A stretch of DNA of 64,000 nucleotides, taken from NCBI GenBank assembly GCA_017979445.1, contig CM030714.1, positions 42,698,826 through 42,762,825 of the forward strand, given 5' to 3'. Both the position numbers and the translations under genes were made by a program. The notes under the pieces were generated by a model that was not told the origin of the DNA, ran no database searches, and was given only the letters and a program-made list of their open reading frames with translations. The number at the start of each line of letters is the position of its first letter. Position 1 is the stretch's first letter. Shown piece after piece: positions 32,005 through 43,659 of this stretch. This stretch comes from Akebia trifoliata. Its lineage: Eukaryota > Streptophyta > Magnoliopsida > Ranunculales > Lardizabalaceae.

Positions 32005-33978
32005 TTATTCCGAGGGTAGCCGTCGCCTCTTCCCATACTCAACATCTCTTGACCTCGAACGCCGTTTCTCCTCATGTGATATACGTGACTTGCTTTGAGA
32101 ACTAGATGGTCGACCTCTGTCCCACTCATTATCGTCCCTGTAACCATGATGATCCATGTATCTGTCTCTGTCTTCTCTATAACGGTCCCTATCTCGATCA
32201 CGTTCCCGGTCCCTCTCCCGTTCTCGACCTGTTTCTCTATCATCACGATGCCGTCTTTCTGACCAATCATGATCACGACCAACATCTTTTTCCCTCACCA
32301 TATCTCTATCTGACCCTTGTTCTCTATCATCTCGATACCTTCTATCGGTACCACCGGACCAATCGCGTTCCGAGGTTCTGTCTTTTTCCTTCATAGAATT
32401 AGGCCACCCGCCTCTTTCGTGGCTTACATCTCCATATTGATGGTCAGATGAAGCATCCTCCCCATAACTAGTCTCACCTGCTCTGACACCCGGCTCCTCA
32501 TTACCACCCCATCCGGCTGCACTCGGGTCCGACCACATCCCCATACCTTGTCCCTCGACCCCACTTGTGGGCATCATTCCCATTCCATTTCCAGGCATTC
32601 CTCTCCCAAAGAAAGCTGGATTCACATGAGGAGCTACACCAGGCAAACCCACACCACCAACAGGAGTGAACGATGGCATCATTCCCGAGAAAGAAGGCAT
32701 CGGTCCAGCAGGGAAACCTCCGAAACCACCCATTCTCCCCATATGTGCACCGTAAGATGGATCGAATCCCTGACCCATCATTGTTTGAGGATGAAACATT
32801 GGTGGGTTTGCTGTAATCCCTTGCCCAAACCCATTGCCATTATTGCCAATTATACCCCTCCCACCCATGCCACCAATCCGATTCCTCATCGGCCCTACTT
32901 GTCCTCTATTCCCCATTCCTTGAGCATTACCTCTTCCCCAATTTCCCCTCCCATAATTCCTATTCCCATCTCCACCTTGATAGTTCGCACCTGTTCCTGC
33001 ATTGCTACCTCCGCTTCTACCCCCTCCAACATCACCCACTCCTCTTCTCCCTTGAGAAAGATTCCCTTGTGGCATTGACTGGTTCTTATTCACTTGTGCT
33101 TCTCCCATTCTTCTAACACTATAAGGAGAGGCAAAAGCGACAACACATGGTCGCCCGTTAAAGAGGTGCCCGTTCATCCCTTCCTTGCAAACCGTCGCCG
33201 CAGAAGGATCATAGAACTCAACCTGACAATACCCTTTTGACTTCCCACTCGCCTTCTCGTCAAAGAACTTTACTTCCTTCACATTCCCATATTTACAAAG
33301 CTCTGATTCAAGCTCGGAGTCGGTTGTCCACCAATGCAAATCACCCACAAAAAGAATGGTCCCTCCACCACCACCACCACCATTGCCACTCCCACTCCAA
33401 CCATTAACATTCACATTTCCTACTCCCACTCCTTGCCTCACATAACCCTCATTTCCTAAATTCCCTACACCTACACCTACTCCATGAGATTGTTGCACAA
33501 TCCCTTGACTTGGTACACTAGTTTGAATTATTTTCTCGTCAACATCACCCATTTTAGCTGATGATTGACCTAGTTCAACCCTAATTCCACCACCACCATC
33601 AACATCACCTCCTGAACTCTTCAAAGCCATCTCATTTCCTCTAAAATCTAAATCCTTATAACCTTCCACTCTATCAGAAACCCTAGAAACACCCACAGAA
33701 CCAACTTCATCCTTCTCAATCTTCCCTTCTCCACCTCCACCGACACCAGGGATCGAAAACCCTGTAGACTCTGTAACAGGCTCGATCTTCTTCTCACTGA
33801 GCTCCAAATCTTCATTCTTGCGAAGAGACTGAAGAAACCCCTCACCAACGTTCACATCGTTGTAGAGATCTTCGTAATCATCTTCTTCTTCTTCGCCCAA
33901 AAAACCCTCATCAGCTACAGCTGAAATTGCTTCATTTCGATCTCCTCCATCACCAAACACTGCGTCACCTTCGTCCAT
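32005..33978 (-). CDS. CFIm68/CPSF6-like RNA-binding protein (pre-mRNA 3' processing)
   Basis: A single coding exon for 657 residues. The acidic N-terminus (EGFLGEEEEDDYEDLYNDV, 25-43) matches plant CPSF6-like proteins. One RRM spans about 207-285 with RNP2 ILFVGDL (208-214) and RNP1 KSKGYCQVEF (247-256). A Gly/Met/Pro-rich middle follows (about 295-480), then an RE/RD/RS-like charged tail (about 525-657) ending KRRRLPSE. In the known complex, CFIm68 with CFIm25 binds UGUA upstream of poly(A) sites and influences site choice; the charged tail contacts SR-type partners. Plants have a pair of such genes. Directly after the stop, minus-strand TTTGTAAGT at 31988-31996 is a strong donor, so the 3' UTR may be spliced. 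Alternative: a generic RRM-RS protein, but the N-terminal motif argues for CFIm68. Confidence 0.85.
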   Translation of the reverse strand: MDEGDAVFGDGGDRNEAISAVADEGFLGEEEEDDYEDLYNDVNVGEGFLQSLRKNEDLELSEKKIEPVTESTGFSIPGVGGGGEGKIEKDEVGSVGVSRVSDRVEGYKDLDFRGNEMALKSSGGDVDGGGGIRVELGQSSAKMGDVDEKIIQTSVPSQGIVQQSHGVGVGVGNLGNEGYVRQGVGVGNVNVNGWSGSGNGGGGGGGTILFVGDLHWWTTDSELESELCKYGNVKEVKFFDEKASGKSKGYCQVEFYDPSAATVCKEGMNGHLFNGRPCVVAFASPYSVRRMGEAQVNKNQSMPQGNLSQGRRGVGDVGGGRSGGSNAGTGANYQGGDGNRNYGRGNWGRGNAQGMGNRGQVGPMRNRIGGMGGRGIIGNNGNGFGQGITANPPMFHPQTMMGQGFDPSYGAHMGRMGGFGGFPAGPMPSFSGMMPSFTPVGGVGLPGVAPHVNPAFFGRGMPGNGMGMMPTSGVEGQGMGMWSDPSAAGWGGNEEPGVRAGETSYGEDASSDHQYGDVSHERGGWPNSMKEKDRTSERDWSGGTDRRYRDDREQGSDRDMVREKDVGRDHDWSERRHRDDRETGRERERDRERDRDRDRYREDRDRYMDHHGYRDDNEWDRGRPSSSQSKSRISHEEKRRSRSRDVEYGKRRRLPSE

Positions 33979-34340
33979 CTCTTTCCTTCGCTTAAAAAAG
34001 ATAGTTTCTTTCCCCTCCTAGGGTTTTTTTTTTCTACACCATTGTTACATAGAAAAAGAGATCCAAAAAGATAGTGATCCAAGAAAAAGAGTGATGAAAT
34101 TAGATTTCTCACCTGAAAATAAGTCCGAAGAAAGTCGTAATGATTGGTGAAAAACCCTAATTCTGCAAAGAGAGAGAATAGAACAGTGTACGGAGACTCT
34201 ATAATTAGAAACTTTCACGTGCTCGTAAGGGCATATCTTGATCAAGGATAGAGAAAAAATCAATCGAAAAAGGATTAAAATCTAACTCAATACAACCCAC
34301 GTTAGCAAGGACAGACGTAATGAAGTCAGCGGCCGTCTTA
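33979..34340 (-). promoter_or_regulatory. 5' UTR and promoter of the CFIm68-like gene
   Basis: CT/GA-rich leader upstream of the start codon, with a possible leader intron (acceptor-like TTATTTTCAG on the minus strand at 34111-34120). CACGTG, a G-box core, lies at 34217-34222. No certain TATA box. Confidence 0.35.
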
Positions 34341-36297
34341 GGCCCCGTTTGATTTAGCTGCCTGAATCTGCTGTTAGAAGCTGAAACACTGAAAAACTTG
34401 TTTGTTACAGTTTCGTGAAAGTACTGTACTGTTGACCAGAATCTGGTAATTATTGTTTGATACAGCTTCTAGAATCTGCTGTTTAGGGTAAAATGACCAG
34501 AATACCCTTAAGGTTGATGGAACACTCAAAATGCATAAAAATTTACCAGAATACCCTTATAAATATATAATTACATTAAATATATATAAATATAAACTGG
34601 TAAGAAATCTTTTAAAAGCTGGTAAGAAATCTTCTAGTTGAAATGATAATAATCCACTTAATTATACATTTTTTCTTCCTTAATAAACCCCTAAACCTAG
34701 GGTTTAAAATGAGATAGATTTTATTCTGAATCCAAATTATTTGAATTTGAATTTGAATTTAGCAGATTTATTTTCTTCAAATATATTTGAATAAAAATAT
34801 GATTTAGATGTGGGTTGATTTCCCTTGACCATAGATTAATCCAGATCGGATATGAATTCATCCTTATATTCATCAATATCTGAATGATATATTATTTTGT
34901 AAATTATATTTTTATATTTTTTAAGTTATTTTTCATCAACCAACAACTATTGAGTGTTATGATCAATGTCTTTTTTTAGAATAGAAAGGCCTTGAGTTCA
35001 AGTCACCATTTGATCATATTTTAACAATTTTATTTAAAAATAATCTTAAATGATTTGACATCATTGGATCCGGATATGGATTTAATGAAAGTAAAATGGT
35101 TCCCTCCAAATCTTAGATAATGACATGATAGTTTAGTAAGTCCCCATTAACCCTTTTCAATCGTTGGGATTATCCATTCAAAACGTCGAGGTTGACAATT
35201 CAAATCATTGAATTGAATTTTTACAATCAGCAATTAGAAATCATCAATCACGATGTTTGAATATAAATCCTTGAGACCGATGATTCAAATTGTCAAGATC
35301 AACAATTTAAATGTTATATCCCAACAGTTTGATTGGTAGATCACAATGATTTGAATTTTCAATTTTGGCAATCTGGATTTACAGTTCTATGGGCATGAGG
35401 AGCATTAAGAAAGAAGATTTTAGTAACAAGGTTTTTAGTTATCGTCCAAAAATCAATGTGCATTTAGAAAGAGTTCTTTATCCCAAGGTCCATTAAAGAT
35501 GTGTTTGATAACAATTGGTTTACGCTGAAAGTTCACAACTTGCGTGAGTTGGTTTAACATGCATGTTTGAAAAACTCAACACATGCAAATTGAGAACTCT
35601 CCAACTATCTTAACTGTTAATTTTCACGTGGTCCAATTTTCATCCAAATTGATGAAAGTTCACAACTCTCCACTTAATTGTTTGCTGATTCATAGTCCCT
35701 CATCTCCGAGAAAAATCGGATAATCTCTCTCTCTCTACCACACACAAACACACAAGTATGAGCAGAGAAATTGCATGGATGAATCTAAAGCTTATTTCCA
35801 TTGATATTGTCTAAAGTACAAGGAGACCTTCTTTAATTAAGTTAATAGCCTATGTTTTTATGTTTTTTGAGATTTGATTTAAATTTTATTTATTTATTTA
35901 TAATTATGCCACTTTATCTTCTTTAGGCTGCTAGTTGCAATTTTCTAGGGAAATTATCTCAATTTTAGGCTTGAGGGAAGATTTCTACTCATGAGCCAAA
36001 GATCCTATGTCTTAGGTATAAAATTGCTGATTGTGTCGAGGTGGCATTTCTATGCTTGACGAGGACTAAAGGCATTCATAATCCCCTAATCCTACCCACA
36101 ATGAACATTTGGTTATTGTGGTTGATTATAAGATCAAGTTCATATATACTAAGATTGGGTCAAGACCCACCAAGAGCTGCCTGCCTTGTGAAACACATGG
36201 ATATTTAGAAGAGTTTTTGGTATTTGAATTGACAAAAATTTTAAAGCTTCAATAAATATTTGTTTGACATATTGTACACAAATTATGTGTATGAAAA
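34341..36297. other. Intergenic DNA
   Basis: Starts with GGCCCCGTTTGATT, a common terminal motif of plant hAT/Harbinger MITEs, but I found no matching right end. The rest is AT-rich with TTCACAACT / AGTTCACAA words around 35520-35680. No gene. Confidence 0.35.
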
Positions 36298-36466
36298 TGT
36301 TGAAGTGATTGTGCAAGACACCATGTTTCACAGTGTGTTGACGTTGATGTGTGCACAGAACCATAGAAGTTTTCATCGAGATACGAGTGAAAAGCATCTA
36401 TGGTCTTGTGCGCACCTTCACATCAGTGGAATGTGAAATGCAGTGTCTTGCACAATCACTCCAGCA
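36298..36466. mobile_element. Foldback MITE, family A, copy 2
   Basis: Left end TGTTGAAGTGATTGTGCAAG, right end its complement closing with CAATCACTCCAGCA. The centre ACCATAGAAGTTTTCATCGA / AAAAGCATCTATGGT matches copy 1 at 1053-1230. 169 bp, non-coding. Confidence 0.8.
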
Positions 36467-36949
36467 TGTCTCTTATGTATGATGTACAATGAATTTTTTT
36501 TATCTTAAATCGAATGCACTCCAGCTTTGCTCATTTCATTTTTTAGGCATGAGATCTATTATGATTTGTGGAGCATGATGATATCGACTAACAAGGAGTT
36601 ATTGTTGATCAATCCACGTGTTTCATCAGTAGAGCTTAGTGCTAAGTTCTCAAAGGGGTTGGTGGGGGGAAGCACACCCATTGCTAAGGATAGAGGCGTC
36701 AATAGGTATTCATTTAACTAGAATTGAACGATAAAACATTTTTGGATCTCCTTTTATTAGAATCAATTAGAGTTAGATATGTTGGAAACTAACTAATTGA
36801 GAACCAAAATCAATAAGAATTATGAATCGAGAAATGAAATCATTTAAGGAGAGTTTTTTTGATAGTTTGGATTCTAGTTCCATTTATTTGAGAATTGAAA
36901 CCAAGAAAAATTAATGGTTCTAATTGAACCAAAAGTGACCCATTGACAC

Positions 36950-37200
36950 CCCCTATCTCGGGGGGTCTAAGACAAAGTCCCCGACTGGATCGGGCAAAAT
37001 TTTGTCAACGGGATGGTAATCCTAATTCGTTAGGACCATTTAAAGTGGTTTAATTATGCGAGAATAACATAGTGAAATCATTTTAACTCCGTGATTTTCC
37101 CTAATTCAAGGTTCTCCCTGTAAATTTGTGTGTTGTAGTTGATTTCTCTTTCTTGTTCATTATCTTAAATCAACATTGTATCCAAAGGTTGAAGGTTGGA
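36950..37200 (+). mobile_element. Possible Ty1/copia LTR remnant
   Basis: The phrases CATAGTGAAATCATTTTAAC, CCGTGATTTTCCC and TAAATTTGTGTGTTG, in that order, resemble the downstream half of plant copia LTRs (reading CCGTGGTTTTTCCC ... CACGTAAAATCTTTGTGTT in well-known families). No PBS, partner LTR or coding region follows. Assigned from memory of the motif order; tentative. Confidence 0.35.
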
Positions 37201-38623
37201 GCCTTTCCAACAAGTTCTTCCATGAGCTAGTTGCCCTTACTCTTTCGCGAGTGCAACATGTGAAAGTTGTGTGAATTCATCTATGTTCCCAAACCAAACT
37301 AAACCGATGGTTGGACCAAGTCCGTCTGATTTTCATAAAATTGGTTTGTTTAGTGAACCATGGGTTTTTCATGAACCATTTTGGATTAACATAGACAAAT
37401 TTTCAGTCCAACCGGGTTCAACTTTTACAATATTTCTTTTTTTGGAAAAAAAATGAGATGGTCTATATGTCCAAGTTTTGCTGAAGGAATGTAGTTTGTG
37501 CAGATGGAGATTGTTGAGCCGTTGAGGGAAGGCATGAAAATGGAGGCAAAGAGGCTTTCTTATTGAGAAAGGATATAAACGTGTCAGATTTTAAAGCTTC
37601 CATACAAAGAGTGTTTTGTGATTCAAGAATTTAAAAGAGAAAGAGTAGGCAACCAACCAACCTACAGTTATCTCTCTCCCTCTAACTTCCCAACATCTTC
37701 GATAATAACTAGGGCAAAACCAAAATGGCAATAAAATCCCTCAGGATTATATACAACTACGATATTGCCCCTTTGAATTGAAGTTAAACTTAAATATAAT
37801 TTAAATTATGACCAAATCATCTTTATTTTAGAGAAGCTTGTATTGTCATGGCAACTTTAAATTTTAACACACTACATGGATGATTTAATCATATATAATC
37901 CATGTATTTTCCAATCGATGGCACCTCAATTTTTATTTATTTATTTATTTATTTATAAAAATGACTTAAATGTCTTCATTTTCATTCTCAAATAAAAAAC
38001 CCACGGATTTCTACACCAAACCCATTATCCCTAATCTCCATCATCTTCAACCTGGCGATTTTCTATCTTTACCAATCTTTAAATCAATCTCAAGAAAATG
38101 GTGGATTTTGGGATAAATTTTTTTGAGAAATTGTTGCAAGAGGTTGAAGAATTTGGAGGTGACATGTTTTTGAAGAAAAATCAAGGATTTTTGACTAAAG
38201 GTTGGAGATCGATTATGGTATTTTAGTCATTATTTGTTAATTTCTCAGAGAAAATTGAAGTCAAGGGCGTATGTCGTCAATTTAAAAATAAAGGATTATC
38301 TCAAATTCGTCAAACGTTGGTCACATTTTCATAAATATCTCTATTTTGGGCATTAAAACAAGTTGGTGTACAATATAAGTTCTCCTATTTAGTGTTTGTT
38401 TTTTCTTATTTATGTTTTTTTCTTAATTAATAAAATGTTTTTTTTTTTTCTCTATGAGACCTTATGGCTTCAAAGATAGTGGCATTATAGTCATTTTCAA
38501 CTTACATGGCCCAGTAATTAGTGAACTATATTATGATATACAAATCTTTCTTAAAAAAGTCAAAGCCCAACGATAGAATTGTAATTTGAAGAGATATAGA
38601 TGTCATTTGCATAATCATTAATT
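37201..38623. other. Intergenic DNA
   Basis: A (TTTA)n tract lies at 37930-37958. No gene. The last part is the upstream region of the Ole e 1-like gene. Confidence 0.35.
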
Positions 38624-38631
38624 TATATAAA
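38624..38631 (+). promoter_or_regulatory. TATA box of the Ole e 1-like gene
   Basis: A canonical TATATAAA lies 71 bases before the ATG at 38702, leaving a leader of roughly 40 bases. Confidence 0.65.
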
Positions 38632-38701
38632 CCAAACCCTACATCATTCTTCAGTTCTTCATGTATACGTTTTAAGATTAAGAACTACAAACGTAAACAA
38701 A

Positions 38702-41700
38702 ATGAGAGGTTTTCATGGCTGTTTGGTTCTCATTCTTTTCTTCCTGATCTTGATTAATCCTTCGACAGCCAGATGGGAGAACCCACTAGTCGAACTATCA
38801 AGCCACGATGACCTCGTACAAATAGCTGGTTACGGCGAAGAGAAGCTTTCCTCGGTGCTAGTCATGGGCACTGTTCTTTGCCAGACTTGTATGGATGGAG
38901 AAGATGAACCTCGTGCATGGCCAGTCTCAGGTTCGTAAAACCAACTTTTGTTTCTCTTGCTTTTTAATATATATATATATATATATATGTATTGGATTTG
39001 TTTTGAGCTCTTAGAGGAGATGAGAAGTATATATAGCAAAGAAAATATATATATAGCTTCGAGTGTCAACCGGACCTCGGAGAATTCATAACTTTGTAGG
39101 GTTTCGAACATTTGACCTACCCTTCTTGAGGAGTTTATCAAGGCTCGGCTTGCCACTAGGCCAACCCCTTGGGGTTAAAAAAACTAACATAGATTAGTTT
39201 AGATTCGCCGTTTAAGAAACCTTTACCAATAGCTTAAATCCTGATTTTGGCGAGTCGTTACATTCATGTGTGAACGATTTTTAAGACCATTTCAGATATG
39301 TGAACAAAAAAAACAAAAAACAAAAATTGAAATGAAGGAGAAGAAGAGTTCAAATCCTAATTATCTTGGTGTTTTGTCTCGTTTACTAGTGATTCCTCGA
39401 TTCAGACCAAAGAAGCAATGTCACTCGATTATTATCAAACTGATTGCAATCTTGTTCTGTCCGTGTAGTCTATATAAACAAGGATTCAACTTGAATTCTA
39501 ATGCTCAAAACCATATCTAACTCATATAAAATTAAACCAAACTGATCCAACCCAATATCCATTTTATACCCCAATAGAGATCGGGTCGATTTTGCAAGTT
39601 CTTGGGTTCAACCAGTTGTAGGCACGGATCTCTTTCTAACCCAGATTTGAACCGAGTCACTATCTCATATCCGATCCATATATCAATTATTAGGGTGTAT
39701 CTTAAGGATAAAAACCTACTAAATATGTGTTGGACTGTTGGGGTTTGGACAAAGTTTGAATTTACGTCCTAACTAGAGAGGTCATTTGATAGTCTTTTAA
39801 CCTCTCAAGTTGATAAAAAGAATGAAGTGGGTATTAATTGCCTTTGGATTCAATTAGAAATTATATTTGTAGTATCTTGATCCATTTGAGAAATCAATTT
39901 TCCATTTATGTCATTTTCTAATTTTATCAAAGAAATAAGAAAATGAAATTTCCAATTTTCCAATAGAATAATGATTTTCTAACACCCCCTTTGACATACA
40001 CCCCCTAACGTAGCATTTGCTAGAATCATAGATCTTTTTCCTTGGGATACACAACTGCACATATTTCTGGGGATGTGCAGTTGTGTATCCCAATGAAAAA
40101 GATCTATGATTCTAACTCGTGCCACGTCAAGGAGAGTATGGGGGCCACAATATGAAAAAAGCCCAAATTTGACAGTCTTGGGCTGTCAAATTTCATAAAA
40201 TTCGACGGACCAAGAGGTTGAATTTTTCATTGTTAAATTTTTTTTTTTTGTAAGTCGAAATTGTCAAATTAATGAAGGATGAGAGAAATTTGACAGCTCT
40301 AAGCTGTCAAATCTGGGAACATCAAGAATTTCAATTGTCCTAGACCGTCAAAATTCAATTTCTAAAATTCGTGGACCTTGGCCCGTCAAATTTTTATGTC
40401 GAATTTTCCAGTTTTCACTTCAAAAAATCATGACGCTTTCCAATAACAATCTGATCGAGTCTCTTACGATGTCTGATTAATTGGATCAATCCTTAATCCC
40501 AAATCATCTACAACTCTTTTCAATAACAATCTGATCCGGGTCCATTACAATATCTGATTAATTGGATCCTTAATCCCAAATTATCTATCGAATTGTCATA
40601 TTGAGTCGAGTTCAATTTGTTATAATACAATATTTTGAAAGTCCCAAGGGAGCAATTTAAGAGGGAAATAGGAGAAGCAAAAGAAAGAAATATATTTTTA
40701 TTTATCATATTTGAATACTTTGCTTTTGTTTTCAAATTAAGTAATTTATTTACTTATAAGATAACTGATTATGCATGTCGTCACGTTATTATATTTGTTT
40801 GATATAATGCAAGCCATCTATGAGTGTGCCAAACTGAGAAGTCACTCTACCTCTCCTTAACATTTCCTTCTATATTCTTGCTCACTAGAAGGTGGTATGT
40901 GCAAACACACATGTCTCTCAAGGGTTTATTTGTAATTCAAAATAATAATTAAAAAAGATGATTTTGAAGATTTTTAAAAAGAGAAAAAGAAAGATATTTT
41001 TGTAATTTTCAAAACTAATCAATGTGATTTTATTATTAGGGATTGCAATTTCTTGATTTTTTACTAAAATGACCCTGATTATATTAAGTTTAAATATTAA
41101 AGTGGGAGTATTTTTGGAATCCAAATTTTGGTGTCGAACCACTTCTACTCCGCCTTCTCTCAGTATGATAGTATAGATGTACCACCAAGGTTTTGAAATT
41201 CACCCGAGACTGAGATATGACTTGCCCGAGTCATCTTGTATCATTCGTGTACGAGACAAGATGTCGAAATTGAGATTTAATTATTTCTACTTCTTCAATT
41301 TATAGTTTACGGCATATCTAAAATTTGTTGAAGATTGAGAAGACTAACCGGAGCCATCTTGATATTGTTTCTAAATGTGAAGAGTCACGATATTGGATAT
41401 AATCTAACATAAAGTTTGTAATCTAGGTGCATTGGTTGTGGCTTTGTGCAAAACTGGTCGAACAAAGATGAAGAAATTGAATCGGGCAAAAGGGACAACA
41501 GATGAGTACGGAGATTTCATAATCGATCTACCTTCCCATCTCCATGCAATCCCAAATTTAGACAAGGCATGCACTGTTAGGGTTCTTCGTCTACCCAAGA
41601 AGACGCCATGCCATCCGGTTTTTGTTGGAAGACCTAAAGGAATAAAATTATCATCATTTGGAAATAGCATCCGTGCTTACACAACTGGAACTATCAGGTT

Positions 41701-41773
41701 CCAACGATCATCTAAACATTCACATATGTGCCTAAAGAAATTGGCACATAACAAAGAAAATGAGACATGGTGA
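38702..41773 (+). CDS. Pollen Ole e 1-like secreted protein, two exons
   Basis: Coding sequence is join(38702..38930, 41427..41773), 191 residues. Exon 1 ends GTCTCAG before GTTCGT; exon 2 follows TAATCTAG. The junction splits a Gly codon (phase 1) and restores WPVSGALVVALCK. Residues 1-23 are a signal peptide (MRGFHGCLVL..., cleavage near STA). The mature protein starts the Ole e 1 fold with VMGTVLCQTC (55-63), then ALCKTG, DEYGDFIIDLP, ACTVRVL and PCHP, with family-like cysteines. Ole e 1 domain proteins are secreted; some are pollen allergens, others act in cell walls of vegetative tissue. The basic tail (HSHMCLKKLAHNKENETW) is unusual in being charged. The 2.5-kb intron holds a SINE, a MITE and a dispersed repeat. 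Confidence 0.85.
38963..38988. repeat. (AT)n microsatellite in the Ole e 1-like intron
   Basis: About eleven AT units shortly after the splice donor. Confidence 0.9.
39050..39176 (-). mobile_element. tRNA-derived SINE in the Ole e 1-like intron
   Basis: Minus strand: AACCCCAAGGGGTTGGCCTAGTGGC contains the A box TGGCCTAGTGGC, and about 50 bases later ATGTTCGAAACCCTAC contains a B box. The body then reads AAGTTATGAATTCTCCGAGG and GGTCCGGTTGACACTCG, shared with the copy at 24.2-24.4 kb. The internal promoter is well preserved, so this copy could still bind TFIIIC. Confidence 0.65.
39968..40160. mobile_element. Foldback MITE, family B, copy 2
   Basis: A large hairpin: AGAATCATAGATCTTTTTC and GGGATACACAACTGCACAT on the left face their complements on the right, closing in the middle around 40070. 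The outer ends (CTAACGTAGCAT / TGCCACGTCAAGGAGAGTA) match family B at 4.3 and 60.7 kb. It lies inside the intron of the Ole e 1-like gene. Confidence 0.85.
40161..40885. other. Intron sequence with TGTCAAATTT repeats
   Basis: Inside the Ole e 1-like intron. Between 40160 and 40400 the words CTGTCAAATTT, ACCGTCAAAATT and CCCGTCAAATTT recur in both directions. A 40-base block (ACAATCTGATC...GATTAATTGGATC) occurs twice at about 40447-40493 and 40517-40567. No coding. Confidence 0.45.
40886..41155. repeat. Dispersed repeat E, copy 1
   Basis: Starts ACTAGAAGGTGGTATGTG and keeps the order GGATTTATTTGTAAT.., a T/A-rich middle, TTTCTTGATTTTTTA, GACC(C)T.ATTA, AAATTTAAATAT, AGTATTC/TTTG with the copy at 43.66-43.90 kb in direct orientation. 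The other copy begins TCTATATATACTAG, which resembles the 5' end of plant Helitrons, but no CTRR hairpin end was seen. Confidence 0.5.
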
Positions 41774-43197
41774 GGACACAAAGAAGCTTGGGTTTGAGGA
41801 CATATAACTCAATTAGATGGCGCATCTTGTCACGACGTTGAGGATACGAGCTCCATCCCAATCTACAAAGAAAAAGAAAAAGAAGAAAGATAAGACAGTA
41901 TATGTGTGTATAAGTGTGTGTATTGTAATACATATTGTTATATGACCAAGTTTTGGATACGATCAGTATATCATCACGTACGATATACTTTTCTATATCA
42001 TTAAGACTTACTTGATGTATGTACATACGGGCATATATATATAAACATAAAATCGCATACGTGTTGTTTAGGTAATGCCTTGGCCTCCATAGACACATGG
42101 AAAAAGACTCATTAAGAAACACAAATCCAATGGTCGCATTGTATGTGATAGGTTATGAGTGTTTGGGATATGAGTTTCATCCCGACTGTTGGATTTTGTG
42201 TGCAAACGATTGAGATTTAGTATTTCTTTATGAGTCTAAATGTCACGATTCTATCATGCAAGTAAAAAAATAATAGTTTTATCATATAACATATTTAATA
42301 ATAAATTTCAACTTAAGGATGTTAGCCAATATCAACATCATGATCATCACCATTGTAAGTGCGTTTTCTGGATTGCCGTTGATACATCCTATAAAATGTT
42401 CACGACAAGAAAAAAATTTAAACGAATAGATGACCTAAATAAAATATGAAAAAATGAGGCTTTATTGACAAGGATCCCCACAAATTATGGGGTATATCCC
42501 CAAACTTATGGAGTCATTTTATATATTACGAAAAGTCAATACAATTGGTTCCCAAGAAATGTTATTAGGATATTATTCGAAGACTTTCACTTCAATGTTT
42601 TTGAGTGATTACTTGGAGCATCGTATTTGACACTTGTGTGTATATTTCGATTTTGATGAGTTGAAATTGAAGTGGTACTTCTCCATGATGATGATGGTGA
42701 TGAAAATCCTGAGATCTCTAGCAATGTATCCTCCTCTAGCCATTCTGAGGTTACTACAACTAGAGACGTCCACATTTAACTTGATCCAAGAAGGTTTCTT
42801 CCCAATAATCGGGATGATACAAACTTGTCTTCGACGAGATTATGACTAGATATTTCTACAAAATGAACATTAAAAAATAGATGATTAATGGATTCAACCT
42901 CTTTGAGGGACGTCGCATTGAGAGGCCATTTGAGAATTTATCGGCATTTGAACAATATCAACATGACAAGATTTGTGAAACCAAGTTTCATTTTTAGTGG
43001 TATTAATTTTGGCCATTTTCTCTAGCTAAGACCCGGACTAATGATGCCATCTCATGCTGATTTTGATGGACTGACATTTGGATCACTTTCTATTAAGATT
43101 AGTTTATTTATTTATTTATAAAGAAATAGTTTTCTTCAAAAACTTAGCCGTAACAATCCAACTCTTGGATCCATGAGGTTTCATAGTTACTCTAACC
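41774..43197. other. Intergenic DNA downstream of the Ole e 1-like gene
   Basis: The first ~200 bases are the likely 3' UTR. No other gene recognised; frames of 60-136 codons lack protein character and overlap simple repeats. Confidence 0.4.
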
Positions 43198-43536
43198 CTA
43201 TGTTACTTGGTTCGTCAATTCGAATTTAGATTTGGAGTTTGTGGTTCGCCAATCTAAAATGAACCCAGTTCGTAGTTAGGGGTAGGTAGAAAAAATTCGT
43301 TTTTGGATTTGCTTTGTATATATATATATATGGACAATATATAAATAATAAATTAGTAAAATAATTTAAATTTTAAATATGAACAATAAAAATCAATTAA
43401 AAAAATATTTGGTTCATCAAACCCGACCAAAATTCAATGGGTCCACGGTTCGCTTGATCTTACGAACCCAATACAAACTAGTTCGTTTCGTACTGATTTG
43501 TGTTTGAGACTAGTAAAAACGAATTGGATAACATAG
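43198..43536. mobile_element. MITE-like element, family C (complete)
   Basis: Terminal repeats CTATGTTACTTGGTTCGTC and the complement of ACGAATTGGATAACATAG. The interior (GGGGTAGGTAGAAAAAATTCG, ACGAACCCAATACAAACTAG) matches the decayed copy at 5960-6430. 339 bp with a (TA)n stretch in the middle. Confidence 0.7.
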
Positions 43537-43659
43537 CTCCAACCTACGAAAGAGAGAAAAGTATTTATCTCATAGATATTGTATCCATTGCTCCTTTGTT
43601 TTGACAAGAACCCTCTAACAAAGCTTAACCATTCTCGACAAAAACTTATCTATATATAC

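Noticed and set aside
32548..33078. A 176-codon plus-strand frame within the CFIm68-like gene
   Set aside because: Antisense shadow rich in His, Ser, Pro and Thr; the minus-strand frame has clear RRM motifs.
41712..42122. A 136-codon minus-strand frame with many Tyr/Ile/His
   Set aside because: Low-complexity translation of (GT)n/(TA)n-rich DNA overlapping the end of Ole e 1-like exon 2 on the other strand.
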